A DNA stretch of 64,000 nucleotides from JAGXFP01 sp039714535 (GTDB lineage: Bacteria; Desulfobacterota; Desulfobulbia; Desulfobulbales; JAGXFP01). A program made the position numbers and the translations under genes. Shown here piece by piece: positions 34,259 to 42,355 of this stretch. The notes below the pieces were generated by a model. It worked only from the letters and a program-made list of their open reading frames with translations, did no database searches and was not told where the DNA came from. The first letter of the stretch is position 1. Each line of letters begins with the position of its first letter. The stretch is from assembly GCA_039714535.1 (NCBI GenBank), contig JBDLJC010000004.1:46341-110340 (forward strand), given 5' to 3'.

Positions 34259-34351
34259 GCGGCGTTTTGGCGATTAGAGGCGACCGGAGCGGCGCGGGCG
34301 AGGGGTGCTGTCGCTTACAGGAAAATTTAAAGGGTTTTTAAACAAGGTCTG

Positions 34352-35203
34352 ATGGCTGACAACAAGGCATACGAAAAGAAGGTGGCGGAGCTGCTCTATA
34401 AAACCGGACGGCTTCAAGATCGTGAGGTTGAGAAGATCCTGGTCCTTCTCGAACAGCTCCGGAGGCAGTTGACCGACACCGTGGCGGCCAGTGAGTGGCA
34501 GGTCTGGCGGATCAAAGAGATGAAAGCGGCGGTAAATGCGGCAACAGAACAATTCCGGTTGGCCTACGCGGCCTCTCAAGAGGGAGCGCTGGCCAATATG
34601 TGGGAGGCCGGGCAGGACCTGATTGCGGCCCCGCTGGCCGAGGCTGGGTTTTATGTGTCGATCAGCCAGATCCCCCGCACCGCTTTAGAGGTGATGCAGG
34701 CCTATTCCGGTGATCTTATCGGTGGACTCTCAGCCGATATCAGAAAGAAGGTGACTAACGAGATCATCATGGGGGTGATGGGCGGCAAGGGCCAGACCGA
34801 GGTGATGAAGGCCATCGGTCTCAATCTGAAAGAGAGCGGGATCATGAAGGGGATCGGGGCCAGGGCCGAAGCGATCACCCGGACCGAGACGGGCCGGATC
34901 AATTCCCTGGCCCGCGAGGCCCGGATCCAGGCGACCATCGAGGCGGCACCGGAGATTGAGTGGCGCAAGAAATGGCATAGCAGCGGCAAGCTCCATCCTC
35001 GCTATCCCCACAAGATGCTCGACCAGGTGACGGTACCGATTGACGATAACTTTTTGGGATATATCCCCTATCCCCACGCGCCGGGATTGTCCGCCGCCGA
35101 GACTATTAACTGCGGCTGCACCCATACCCTGGTTGCCGCCGATTGGGACGATGTACCAGATAACGGTCCGGTCGTATATCACGAGCGGGCCATCTACAAC
35201 TAA
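34352..35203 (+). CDS. Head morphogenesis protein, Mu gpF/SPP1 gp7-like
   Basis: 283 residues. The C-terminal half holds the family signature: AITRTETGRINSLARE, then KKWHSSGKLHPRYPHKMLDQ and ETINCGCTHTLVA, with conserved Cys/His. This family is made with the portal and enters the prohead in small numbers. The gene follows the portal after a 93-bp gap, unlike the overlapping genes before it. Confidence 0.82.
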   Translation: MADNKAYEKKVAELLYKTGRLQDREVEKILVLLEQLRRQLTDTVAASEWQVWRIKEMKAAVNAATEQFRLAYAASQEGALANMWEAGQDLIAAPLAEAGFYVSISQIPRTALEVMQAYSGDLIGGLSADIRKKVTNEIIMGVMGGKGQTEVMKAIGLNLKESGIMKGIGARAEAITRTETGRINSLAREARIQATIEAAPEIEWRKKWHSSGKLHPRYPHKMLDQVTVPIDDNFLGYIPYPHAPGLSAAETINCGCTHTLVAADWDDVPDNGPVVYHERAIYN

Positions 35204-35220
35204 ACAGAGGAGGATTTACC

Positions 35221-35730
35221 ATGCCGACACCGGAAGAAATATTGGTCAAGGGCCAGGAGAAGTTAAAGGCCGATCAGGCGACATTAAAAACGGCCCAGGG
35301 CAAGCTCAAGACCGACCAGGGAAAACTAAAAACAGACTTGGTGTTATTGGGCGATGATCAAGCTGCGCTTAAAGAAGGTCTCAAAAAGCTGAAGGCCGGT
35401 CAAGAGGAACTGATCTTGGTCCAGGAAAAATTTGCCAAGCTGCAGGCCGAGACCGACCTGATGGCAAACGAGAATGAGGGCCTGACTGAGGAGCAGGAGG
35501 AGTTGATCAATGATGCCTGTGAGGCCTACGGTATCGCCAAAAAACATGTCCTGTCGGCCGGGATCGATCCGTTGACCGGGGCGGCGGTGATTGTCACCAA
35601 CGGCGGCAGCAAGGTCCGTTATCTCGATGGTGATGAGGTCGAGGCTTTGTCGGCCCAAGCAGTATCCGGCATCCCCACCCAAAAAAAAGCCCCCGCCAAG
35701 CGAGGACTGAACAGAGCCAGCCGGAAATAG
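35221..35730 (+). CDS. Coiled-coil phage protein with KRGLNRA tail
   Basis: 169 residues. Residues about 5-95 are heptad-like with repeats of K.DQ..LK....KLK.GQ.EL, a long coiled coil. The second part (EDVCEAYGIAKKHVLSA-like segment, then GAAVIVTNGGSKVRYLDGDE) looks like a small globular domain. It ends in KKAPAKRGLNRASRK, a peptide shared with the early protein at 22781. It lies just before the protease-capsid gene, where scaffold-like proteins are often found. Strong AGGAGG start. Confidence 0.5.
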   Translation: MPTPEEILVKGQEKLKADQATLKTAQGKLKTDQGKLKTDLVLLGDDQAALKEGLKKLKAGQEELILVQEKFAKLQAETDLMANENEGLTEEQEELINDACEAYGIAKKHVLSAGIDPLTGAAVIVTNGGSKVRYLDGDEVEALSAQAVSGIPTQKKAPAKRGLNRASRK

Positions 35731-35744
35731 GGAGGGCTTAAGCG

Positions 35745-38141
35745 ATGCTGCCTGAATGGATAAAAAAACTGGCGGGGCCTGCCCGAGAGATGGCCGAAGG
35801 GTTCTATCGAGCGGTGATGGCTGGCGGTCAAGAGCCCGACCTGGCCGGGCAGTTGGCCAAGGTCGCCTTTGAGGCCCAGTTTGAGGAGGTCTCCGGACAA
35901 TGGCAACCCCGCGAGTTGGTAACCGGATCGGCGGAAAGCGCCCAGGATATCCTGTTCCGGGCAGCTCGCCAGGCCGATGACTCCGGGTTGCTCTGGGAGG
36001 CGGTGGTTATCGCGCCGGGTATCAGCAAGAGCTACCCGCCGTTTTTCTGGAGTGAGGAGCTGCTGGCCGAATCGGTCGATATTTTCGTGGGGGTCGATAT
36101 CAGCGCCTACGAACTGACCGCCGATTTTTTCAGCCATCTGCCGATCCCGGATATGGGGATGCTGGAGGATGTCAAACGGTATCTGACCGCCAAGAAGGTC
36201 GGGGTCATTGAGAAGGCCTGGTATGAGACCGGGGTCGGAATCAAGGCCCAGATCAGGTTTCTGGCCGAGCAGGCCTGGTTGCCCCGGACGATCCAGCAGG
36301 GTCTCGATCAAGGCAACGCGGAAGTGCTGGGTCTGTCCATTGATAGCCGGGTCAAAGGCTTCGAGGTCCTGGTCGATGACTACAAGGTTTTATGGGTAAC
36401 AAAAATCGTATCCGCCAGCAGTGTGGACGTGGTAACGCGCCCCGCCGCCGGAGGTAAATTCATCCGGGCCGTTATGGGCCTGAATCAACATGCGGAGGAA
36501 AACGCAATGAAAAGTAAGTTTCTGAAGATGCTGCAAAAGACCCGCCCGGATCTCCTGGCCGGTAAGGACGTGGACAAGCTGGGCGAAGAGGAGGTGCTGG
36601 TCCTGGCCCAACAGGCCATGGCCGATGCGGTCGCCGGTGGTGATGGCGGCAAGAAGAAAGAGGAGACAACCAGGGCCGCCCAGGATGTCGGGATTAGCGC
36701 TGCTGATGTCAAAAAATTACTGGCCGCTGGCATCGAACAAGTTGAACAGCGGGCCGCCTGCGGTCAGACCCTTGGTGATGAACTGACCGCCAGTAAGCTG
36801 CCGGAACTGACCCAGGCCCGGCTCCGGAAACAGTTCGGCAACACGATCTTTAAAGCCGATGACCTGACCGCTGCCATCAAGTTCGAAAAGGAATATCTCA
36901 GTCAGATGTCAGCCCCCGGTTTTGAGAATCTGGGCGACCAAGGCCGGGCCGATGTCGGACTGGGCTCCATCGACAAAATCCAGATCGCGGTCGACCGGAT
37001 GTTCGGACTAACCAAAGATGATCGGGCCGCAATGGGTGAGATGACCAGGCTCGATGGTAAGCCGCTATTCGCTGATATGCGGGCCGCCCAGTCGGCCGAT
37101 GATGATGCGGTGGTGGCTTCCCTGAGTGGAATCGGCGAGATGTACGCACTATTGACCGGTGATTCTGAGGTTAATGGCCGGTTTGACCGTCGCAATCTCT
37201 TGCCTGACCTGCGGGCTTCCCAGGATATCACCAGCGCCACCTTCGGGAACCTGTTGGGCAACACCATGGGGCGGCGGGCGGTCAAGGTCTATCGGGATGT
37301 CAATTTCGGCGAGGACCTGATGATCTCGGTCAGGAAACCGGTCAAGGACTTCCGGACCCAGGAAGCGATCAATCTCGGCTATTTCGGCGATCTGGCTGAT
37401 GTTGATCCGGAGACCGGCGACTATCAGGAGATCGGAGCGCCGACCGATGAGGAGTCCACCTACAAGGTCGGCCAGAAAGGTAATATTCTGACCATCACCA
37501 GGGCGATGATCCTCAACGATGACGTCACCGTGGTCCAGAGGTTGATTAAACGATTGATGCGGGCGGCTGCCCGGACCCATGGCAAATACGTCTGGAATTT
37601 CTTTATGGCCAACACCAACTGTTCCGACGGCACCGCCTGGTTTACCGCCGGTCACGGCAATCTGGTCACCACGGCTCTGAGCTTTGCCAGCGCGTTTGCC
37701 ATGTACCAGGCCCTGGCCGGGATGACCGAGAAGGACAGCGGTGAGCCGATTGCCATGCTTGACGACGAGACCGTTAAACCGGTCCTGATCTACCCGACCG
37801 GTTTGATGGCTGCTGGTGAATCCATCGTCAACGATGAGCATTACTTCACCGGTAACGATCTGACCACCAAAACCAGGAATCCGCTCTTTGGCAAGATTGA
37901 TGGCCGCAAGATCTCCCTCCTGACCGATGCCAACGACTGGGGCATGCTGTTGCCGCCCGATGCCGCAGATATGGTTGAGATGGGTTACCTCAATGGTCGC
38001 CAGGATCCGGAACTGTTCCTGGCCGATGGTCCCCAGGCCGAGGCGGTCTTTTTGAGCGACAAGATCCGCTACAAGATCCGTCACGAGTATGCCGGTACGG
38101 TGGTTGATTACGTCACCGGCGGCAAGAGCCAGGTTATTTAG
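35745..38141 (+). CDS. Head maturation protease fused to major capsid protein (Mu gpT-like)
   Basis: 798 residues. Residues about 1-245 are a prohead protease-like domain: WYETGVGIKAQIRFL, then VLGLSIDSRVKG and VSASSVDVVTRPAAGG, the C-terminal hallmark of these enzymes. A linker of about 90 charged residues may be a scaffold. Residues about 450-798 match the Mu gpT major head subunit (LNDDVTVVQRLIKRLMRAA, NTNCSDGTAWFTAGHGN, MVEMGYLNGRQDPELFL). Residue 255 is an ATG (36507) with GGAGG eight bases upstream, so a second product, scaffold plus capsid, may start there. In Mu these are separate genes (gpI/Z and gpT). Confidence 0.82.
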   Translation: MLPEWIKKLAGPAREMAEGFYRAVMAGGQEPDLAGQLAKVAFEAQFEEVSGQWQPRELVTGSAESAQDILFRAARQADDSGLLWEAVVIAPGISKSYPPFFWSEELLAESVDIFVGVDISAYELTADFFSHLPIPDMGMLEDVKRYLTAKKVGVIEKAWYETGVGIKAQIRFLAEQAWLPRTIQQGLDQGNAEVLGLSIDSRVKGFEVLVDDYKVLWVTKIVSASSVDVVTRPAAGGKFIRAVMGLNQHAEENAMKSKFLKMLQKTRPDLLAGKDVDKLGEEEVLVLAQQAMADAVAGGDGGKKKEETTRAAQDVGISAADVKKLLAAGIEQVEQRAACGQTLGDELTASKLPELTQARLRKQFGNTIFKADDLTAAIKFEKEYLSQMSAPGFENLGDQGRADVGLGSIDKIQIAVDRMFGLTKDDRAAMGEMTRLDGKPLFADMRAAQSADDDAVVASLSGIGEMYALLTGDSEVNGRFDRRNLLPDLRASQDITSATFGNLLGNTMGRRAVKVYRDVNFGEDLMISVRKPVKDFRTQEAINLGYFGDLADVDPETGDYQEIGAPTDEESTYKVGQKGNILTITRAMILNDDVTVVQRLIKRLMRAAARTHGKYVWNFFMANTNCSDGTAWFTAGHGNLVTTALSFASAFAMYQALAGMTEKDSGEPIAMLDDETVKPVLIYPTGLMAAGESIVNDEHYFTGNDLTTKTRNPLFGKIDGRKISLLTDANDWGMLLPPDAADMVEMGYLNGRQDPELFLADGPQAEAVFLSDKIRYKIRHEYAGTVVDYVTGGKSQVI
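36494..36509 (+). promoter_or_regulatory. Internal ribosome-binding site and ATG inside protease-capsid gene
   Basis: GGAGG at 36494-36498 and in-frame ATG at 36507, between the protease domain and the scaffold/capsid part. The spacing is ideal. A nested start here would give a capsid precursor without protease, as in lambda C/Nu3-type nested genes. Confidence 0.6.
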
Positions 38142-38149
38142 ACCCTTTT

Positions 38150-38236
38150 CCCGCAACATCTATAAAGACATGGGTGTTGCGGGGAACTTTGCGGATTAAA
38201 AAGACCGGGGCCGGGCATGGCCCCGCCCGGTCTTTT
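38150..38236 (+). terminator. Tandem hairpins after the capsid gene
   Basis: First stem CCCGCAACA (38150-38158) / TGTTGCGGG (38175-38183). Second stem AAAAGACCGGG (38199-38209) / CCCGGTCTTTT (38226-38236) followed by A-rich sequence on the other strand, so it can work in both directions. Probably a partial terminator or an mRNA stabiliser that keeps capsid message in excess over the downstream genes. Confidence 0.7.
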
Positions 38237-38251
38237 ACTGAGGAATAGAAG

Positions 38252-38947
38252 ATGCCAGATCTTACCGATTACCGGACAGCCATTGACCAGGAAGTGCCTG
38301 GAGAGTTCGGCCATGTCCCCGAGGCGACTTGGGACCGGGCGATTGCCAAGGCGATGCGCGAGCATTCCCAACATCGGCCCCGTGAGCTGGTGGCAGATCT
38401 GGTTGGCGACGGTGGCTTTGCCTATGCTCTGGATTCACTGACCGACTGGGAGGATGACTTCTCCCAGGTGAAGCAGGTGGAATTCCCGGTCGATGACAGC
38501 AGTGAGACCAAGGACATTCTGGAACCAGAGGATTGGCAAATCTATCAGGCCCCCACCGGCAAAGAGTTGCATTTCCTGCGGGATTGGGCGGCGGCGGATG
38601 AATCAATGCGGATCACCTATTCGGCCCGCCATACCTGCACCGCTACTGCCTGCACGGTGCCGGGCGCCGATGAAGACGCAGTGATGGTGCTGGCAGCGGC
38701 CTATTTCTGCCGGGCGTTGGCGGCTTCATACAGCCAGGACCAGGACTCGACCATTGCGGCCGACCAGGTTGAACAGGGTGGTAAACGGCGCAGTTACCGG
38801 AACCAGGCCAAGGACTATGAGGCCGAATATTACCGCCACCTGGGTATCAAACCGGGTCAGGCCAAACCGGCCAACGTCATCCAGGATATGGATGTGAATT
38901 ACAGTGACGGCGGCGACCGTCTGACCCATCCCCGGAGATACAGATAA
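38252..38947 (+). CDS. Head-tail connector-like protein
   Basis: 231 residues. MPDLTDYRTAIDQEVPGEFG, then WDRAIAKAMREHSQHRPREL and RITYSARHTCTATACTVPGA, with the C-terminal AAAYFCRALAASYSQDQDST. The layout and position (directly after the capsid) are those of head-completion/adaptor proteins in Mu-like and lambda-like phages, although sequence motifs are weak. Confidence 0.5.
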   Translation: MPDLTDYRTAIDQEVPGEFGHVPEATWDRAIAKAMREHSQHRPRELVADLVGDGGFAYALDSLTDWEDDFSQVKQVEFPVDDSSETKDILEPEDWQIYQAPTGKELHFLRDWAAADESMRITYSARHTCTATACTVPGADEDAVMVLAAAYFCRALAASYSQDQDSTIAADQVEQGGKRRSYRNQAKDYEAEYYRHLGIKPGQAKPANVIQDMDVNYSDGGDRLTHPRRYR

Positions 38948-39456
38948 TGGCGGAACCCCTCGGCTTCGGTGTCGATTTTTCCCATATCCAACGGCTGGCC
39001 CGTCAGTATCCGGAGATCTCCGCCGAGGAGTCCGTGGCGGTGATGCGGGTGATCGTGGCCCGGCTCGAAAACGAGGTGGTCGGTAATACCCCGGCCGGGG
39101 TGGGCGGCTCTTCCGGTCTGCGGGGCAGCATTAATGGCGAGGTGGTATTGCGGACCGGTGAGATCATCGGCCTGGTCGGTTCGCCGCTGGCCCATGCCGC
39201 CCCGGTTGAGTACGGGACCAGGCCGCATTTTCCACCGGCCCGGCCGATCATCCTCTGGGCGGCCCGCAAGCTGGGTCTTTCCGGCAGGGAATTGCGGAGC
39301 GCGGTGCGGGGCATCCAGTGGAAGATCTACCAGCACGGCACTGAGGGGGCGCATATGTTCGATAAGTCATTCAAGAATCTGGATAGCTGGATAATGGCCC
39401 AGGTTGAGACGATTCCGGACCGAATCGCCGGGAGGGCGAATAATGGCGAGAACTGA
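38947..39456 (+). CDS. HK97 gp10-like / virion morphogenesis protein
   Basis: 169 residues. ARLENEVVGNTPAGVGGSSG then LVGSPLAHAAPVEYGTRPHF and PPARPIILWAARKLGLS is the HK97-gp10-like pattern of minor tail/neck proteins. Overlaps the previous gene by 1 bp and the next by 14 bp, showing a tightly packed late operon. Confidence 0.72.
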   Translation: MAEPLGFGVDFSHIQRLARQYPEISAEESVAVMRVIVARLENEVVGNTPAGVGGSSGLRGSINGEVVLRTGEIIGLVGSPLAHAAPVEYGTRPHFPPARPIILWAARKLGLSGRELRSAVRGIQWKIYQHGTEGAHMFDKSFKNLDSWIMAQVETIPDRIAGRANNGEN

Positions 39457-39919
39457 AATTATCGCGGCGATTGGTGCCACTATTAAAGGTGTGGCACCGA
39501 AAGCCAAGATTCATGAACGGGAGAGGTTCAAGAGCAGCTGGTCGGATTTTTTGACCCTCTTCAAGACTACCGACGGGCTGATCAACGGTTTTACGGTCAC
39601 CCGCAAGGCCAAGGCCCGGCGCTCGGTGACGGCCGGTCAGGTTGAAGAGGCCTCGGTGATGATGATCCGGGGCTGGTATGGCCTGAAGGATGAGGCGAAC
39701 AGCGAGGCGGCTTTCCAGGACCAGGTGGACGGGATTGATGCGGCCCTGCTGGCTGATGAGAGCTTGCAGAATACCTGCGAGACCACCCACCCCGACTGGG
39801 GACCGATGGGCGGGGCGGTCGGCCTGCAGGCCGATCTGTTGGAACTGCGTAAATTCGGCACGGTGCTCTGCCATTATTTCGAGGGCAGGATCTGCGCCAT
39901 TGAGCTGGTTGATATTTAG
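39443..39919 (+). CDS. Tail terminator-like protein
   Basis: 158 residues starting at MARTEIIAAIGATIKG inside the end of the preceding gene; the longer upstream frame is not needed. TRKAKARRSVTAGQVEEASV and FEGRICAIELVDI fit the size, strand pattern and position of lambda gpU-type tail terminators. Assigned by gene order; sequence evidence is limited. Confidence 0.5.
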   Translation: MARTEIIAAIGATIKGVAPKAKIHERERFKSSWSDFLTLFKTTDGLINGFTVTRKAKARRSVTAGQVEEASVMMIRGWYGLKDEANSEAAFQDQVDGIDAALLADESLQNTCETTHPDWGPMGGAVGLQADLLELRKFGTVLCHYFEGRICAIELVDI

Positions 39920-39944
39920 GGGTCGAAAGACCGGGAGGTAGAAG

Positions 39945-40145
39945 ATGACAAAATACAGGTTGAAGAAGGGACAAGAGAAATTCACGGTGGTTGACGGGCC
40001 GCTGGCCGGGCGCAGCTACGGGCCGGGCCGGGATTATGACAAAGACCAGATCCCGGCCGGTGAGTTGAAACGATTTGAGAAGGTCAAGGATAAGAAGATT
40101 GCCGCTGCCGACCAGACAAACAAAACTGGAGATAAATCATCATGA
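39945..40145 (+). CDS. Small basic phage protein
   Basis: 66 residues, KYRLKKGQEKFTVVDGPLAG then RSYGPGRDYDKDQIPAGELK. Short proteins with this pattern occur before the tail tube gene in many phages; role unknown. GGGAGG ribosome site; overlaps the tube gene by 4 bp. Confidence 0.5.
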   Translation: MTKYRLKKGQEKFTVVDGPLAGRSYGPGRDYDKDQIPAGELKRFEKVKDKKIAAADQTNKTGDKSS

Positions 40146-41422
40146 GATCGCCCCGCGCAAATAAGAACCTGATGGCCGTCTCGGCCAATAATCGTGAGAC
40201 CGGGATCAATGTCGAGCAGACCTTGGACACCACCATGCTGGTGGCTATGGGTGATGTAATCAACCTCGAACCGCGCCGGGAGAATAACGGCGATGAGCAG
40301 ACCGGCAAGGAAGAGCCCGACACCGTTTATGATCTGGGAGCGCTGGCCAGCGGGTCTTTTAACTTCGAGAAGGCCCAGCCCCAGCATTTTGCTTTTCTGC
40401 TGGCTTTCGGTCTGGGCCAGGTCGCGACCGTTGCGGCCGGGACCGGTTACGAGCACACCATTATCCCAATCGACGGCGACCTGGACGGCGACCGGTCGGT
40501 GCCGACCTTTACCGGGGCGCAGCGTTTCGGTGATGTCATTGCGAAACGGCTCTTTGCTTCGCTGGCCGTTGATAGCTTTACCGCCACCTTTGCCAAGGAC
40601 TCCTGGTGCAAGATCGTCGGTACCCTCAAGGGCACCGGCAAGGTCACCAATAGCGTGATCGAGGAGACCGTCTCGGCCCTGAATGATGCCGTCGAATTGA
40701 CATTGGCCGCCAATGGCGTGGAGGGTGCCGATGCCCAAACCAGGCTGGACAACGTCCAGCGGATCCAAGCGGAACTGACCCCCGGAGTCTGGACCGAAGT
40801 GGATTACTCGGCGGTCTCAGCAGCGAGTCCGGCGGTGATCACCAATACCAGTGCGGGCGGCGACGGACTGTCATCCATTGACTACAAGATCCTCTATGTT
40901 CCGACCGAGGCCGCGTGGGCGACCTTCCCGGCCCGAGTGACTGAAACGCCGCTGCGGGTCACGGGGTTGACCGTCAATTTTGGCGGGGCCTGGAACGGTG
41001 CGGCTTTTGACGGCGGACGGGAGATGACCAGCGAGATCAGTTCGGTGGAATGGGGTTGCAATAATAACCTCCAGGTCGAATTCGTGCCGGGTTCCGCCGG
41101 GGCCTACGCCTCGCGGATCTGGCGGGACGGTCGGGGCCAGACTTTGAAGATGACCCGTGAGTTCCGGGATTACATCCTCCAGCAGCATATCGACAGCAAC
41201 GATACTTTCGGCGTTCATTTGCTGGCTGAAGGGGCGGTCTTTGACGCCCCGCATAAATACCAGGTGGAGTTGATCTTTCCGAAATGCGCGGTCCTGACCT
41301 CGCCGATTTCAGTGGACGGTAAGCGGCTGGCCGAGGCTGGCGATCTGGTGGTGCTGGAGGACGATACCTACGGCAGCGTGATCGCCAAGGTCAAGAATTT
41401 ACAGGCCACTTATGCGGCATAA
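40142..41422 (+). CDS. Major tail tube protein
   Basis: 426 residues. NRETGINVEQTLDTTMLVAM then FNFEKAQPQHFAFLLAFGLG and SCEVW-type C-terminal segment EMTSEISSVEWGCNNNLQVE fit tail tube subunits of long-tailed phages; repeated beta-barrel pattern throughout. It is followed by a rho-independent terminator, the usual sign of a highly expressed tube gene. No sheath gene precedes it, so the tail is non-contractile. Confidence 0.65.
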   Translation: MRSPRANKNLMAVSANNRETGINVEQTLDTTMLVAMGDVINLEPRRENNGDEQTGKEEPDTVYDLGALASGSFNFEKAQPQHFAFLLAFGLGQVATVAAGTGYEHTIIPIDGDLDGDRSVPTFTGAQRFGDVIAKRLFASLAVDSFTATFAKDSWCKIVGTLKGTGKVTNSVIEETVSALNDAVELTLAANGVEGADAQTRLDNVQRIQAELTPGVWTEVDYSAVSAASPAVITNTSAGGDGLSSIDYKILYVPTEAAWATFPARVTETPLRVTGLTVNFGGAWNGAAFDGGREMTSEISSVEWGCNNNLQVEFVPGSAGAYASRIWRDGRGQTLKMTREFRDYILQQHIDSNDTFGVHLLAEGAVFDAPHKYQVELIFPKCAVLTSPISVDGKRLAEAGDLVVLEDDTYGSVIAKVKNLQATYAA

Positions 41423-41431
41423 ACTGAATGG

Positions 41432-41459
41432 CCCGGTCGGTTGGATATGACCGGGTTTT
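41432..41459 (+). terminator. Rho-independent terminator after tail tube gene
   Basis: CCCGGTC (41432-41438) and GACCGGG (41449-41455) form a 7-bp GC stem with a 10-base loop, followed by TTTT. Confidence 0.8.
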
Positions 41460-41557
41460 AATCAGGATTTAAAGCTGAGTTAAGTCGCTTGTCGGCTTAC
41501 ACGAAACTTATGCCCTTGCGGTGTAAAGGCAATTTTAAAAACCGGGAGAACAAGAAA

Positions 41558-42058
41558 ATGGCAAGGATTTCTGGGCAGGTAATTAATACGGCAATCTTTA
41601 ATGACAATATCGGCGGAGGTCAAATCCATCTTTATTGGCGCAACCCAACCACAGAGGAGCGGGCCAGCTACACCAATATGAGCATCCAGCGCGAGGGCGA
41701 CGAACTGGTGGTCAAAAAGGGCGAAGCGCGGCAGGAGTACGGCCTGAAGATCCTCACCGGTTTTCGGTTCGGAGATTTTGGGCAGCGTGTTGCAGCGGCA
41801 GTTGGTGGCGCTGAGAATGAGAAGTCGTTTTCCCATGAACCTGACCACCCTGATTATCTCGAAAACTGGAAAGATCTGGTGCTGGAAAGTGGCGCGGATC
41901 TGGTTGAGCTACTGGCCGCCAGGGTCTTCGATATGCCCTGCAGTATTGCCGCCGCCCAGCCGGTCAAAAAGGGCAAAGATGCCTCGGATATCGCCGGTGA
42001 AAATAAAGCCCAGGAGACCTTGCCCACAAAAAACTCGCAAGAGACCTTGACGCAATAG
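41558..42058 (+). CDS. Tail assembly chaperone, short form (lambda gpG-like)
   Basis: 166 residues. The start ATG (MARISG) has GGGAGAA upstream; a longer frame begins in the noncoding gap. IHLYWRNPTTEERASYTNMS and EYGLKILTGFRFGDFG open an alpha/beta domain. The C-terminus (ENKAQETLPTKNSQETLTQ) is a flexible tail containing a frameshift heptamer. Position between tube and tape measure is where all long-tailed phages encode the chaperone that folds the tape measure. The long form is listed separately. Confidence 0.75.
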   Translation: MARISGQVINTAIFNDNIGGGQIHLYWRNPTTEERASYTNMSIQREGDELVVKKGEARQEYGLKILTGFRFGDFGQRVAAAVGGAENEKSFSHEPDHPDYLENWKDLVLESGADLVELLAARVFDMPCSIAAAQPVKKGKDASDIAGENKAQETLPTKNSQETLTQ

Positions 42059-42354
42059 CGGCGGGTCTCTGTGACGAAGCGGAAGAAGCGGACTGCGCGG
42101 ACGAGATCGAGAAGGACCACCTGGCCGAGTGCTGCGCTAAGTGTGAAAAGAAAAAAGTCAGGGACCTGCACCCCTACACCTTAAAGCTGCTGCGGATCCA
42201 CCATATGCAATTGGCTGGCTACCACTGGCGGGCAAACGACCTTACCTATGAAGAGTGGCTGGACCTGGGCGATGTTAAAGCGGCGCTGCCGACCAGGGAC
42301 CAGGCCTTGTTGACGACAATCATGCAGATGCTAACTGGATTGATGGGCGGATGA
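41558..42354 (+). CDS. Tail assembly chaperone, long form by -1 frameshift (gpGT-like)
   Basis: Zero-frame translation to the heptamer A-AAA-AAC at 42028-42034 (codons AAA, AAC), then a -1 shift continues open to the TGA at 42352 with no stops, giving about 265 residues. The added 106 residues include CDEAEEADCADEIEKDH, then CCAKCEKKK and LAGYHWRANDLTYEEWLDL, and lack an own ribosome site. The stop is 1 bp before the tape-measure ATG. This reproduces lambda G/GT, where the ratio of both forms is needed for tail assembly. Confidence 0.78.
42028..42034 (+). promoter_or_regulatory. Programmed -1 frameshift site
   Basis: Heptamer A AAA AAC in the right register (codons ACA AAA AAC in frame zero), an X-XXY-YYZ slippery sequence. 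It is 24 bp before the zero-frame stop. Confidence 0.78.
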
Positions 42355-42355
42355 A

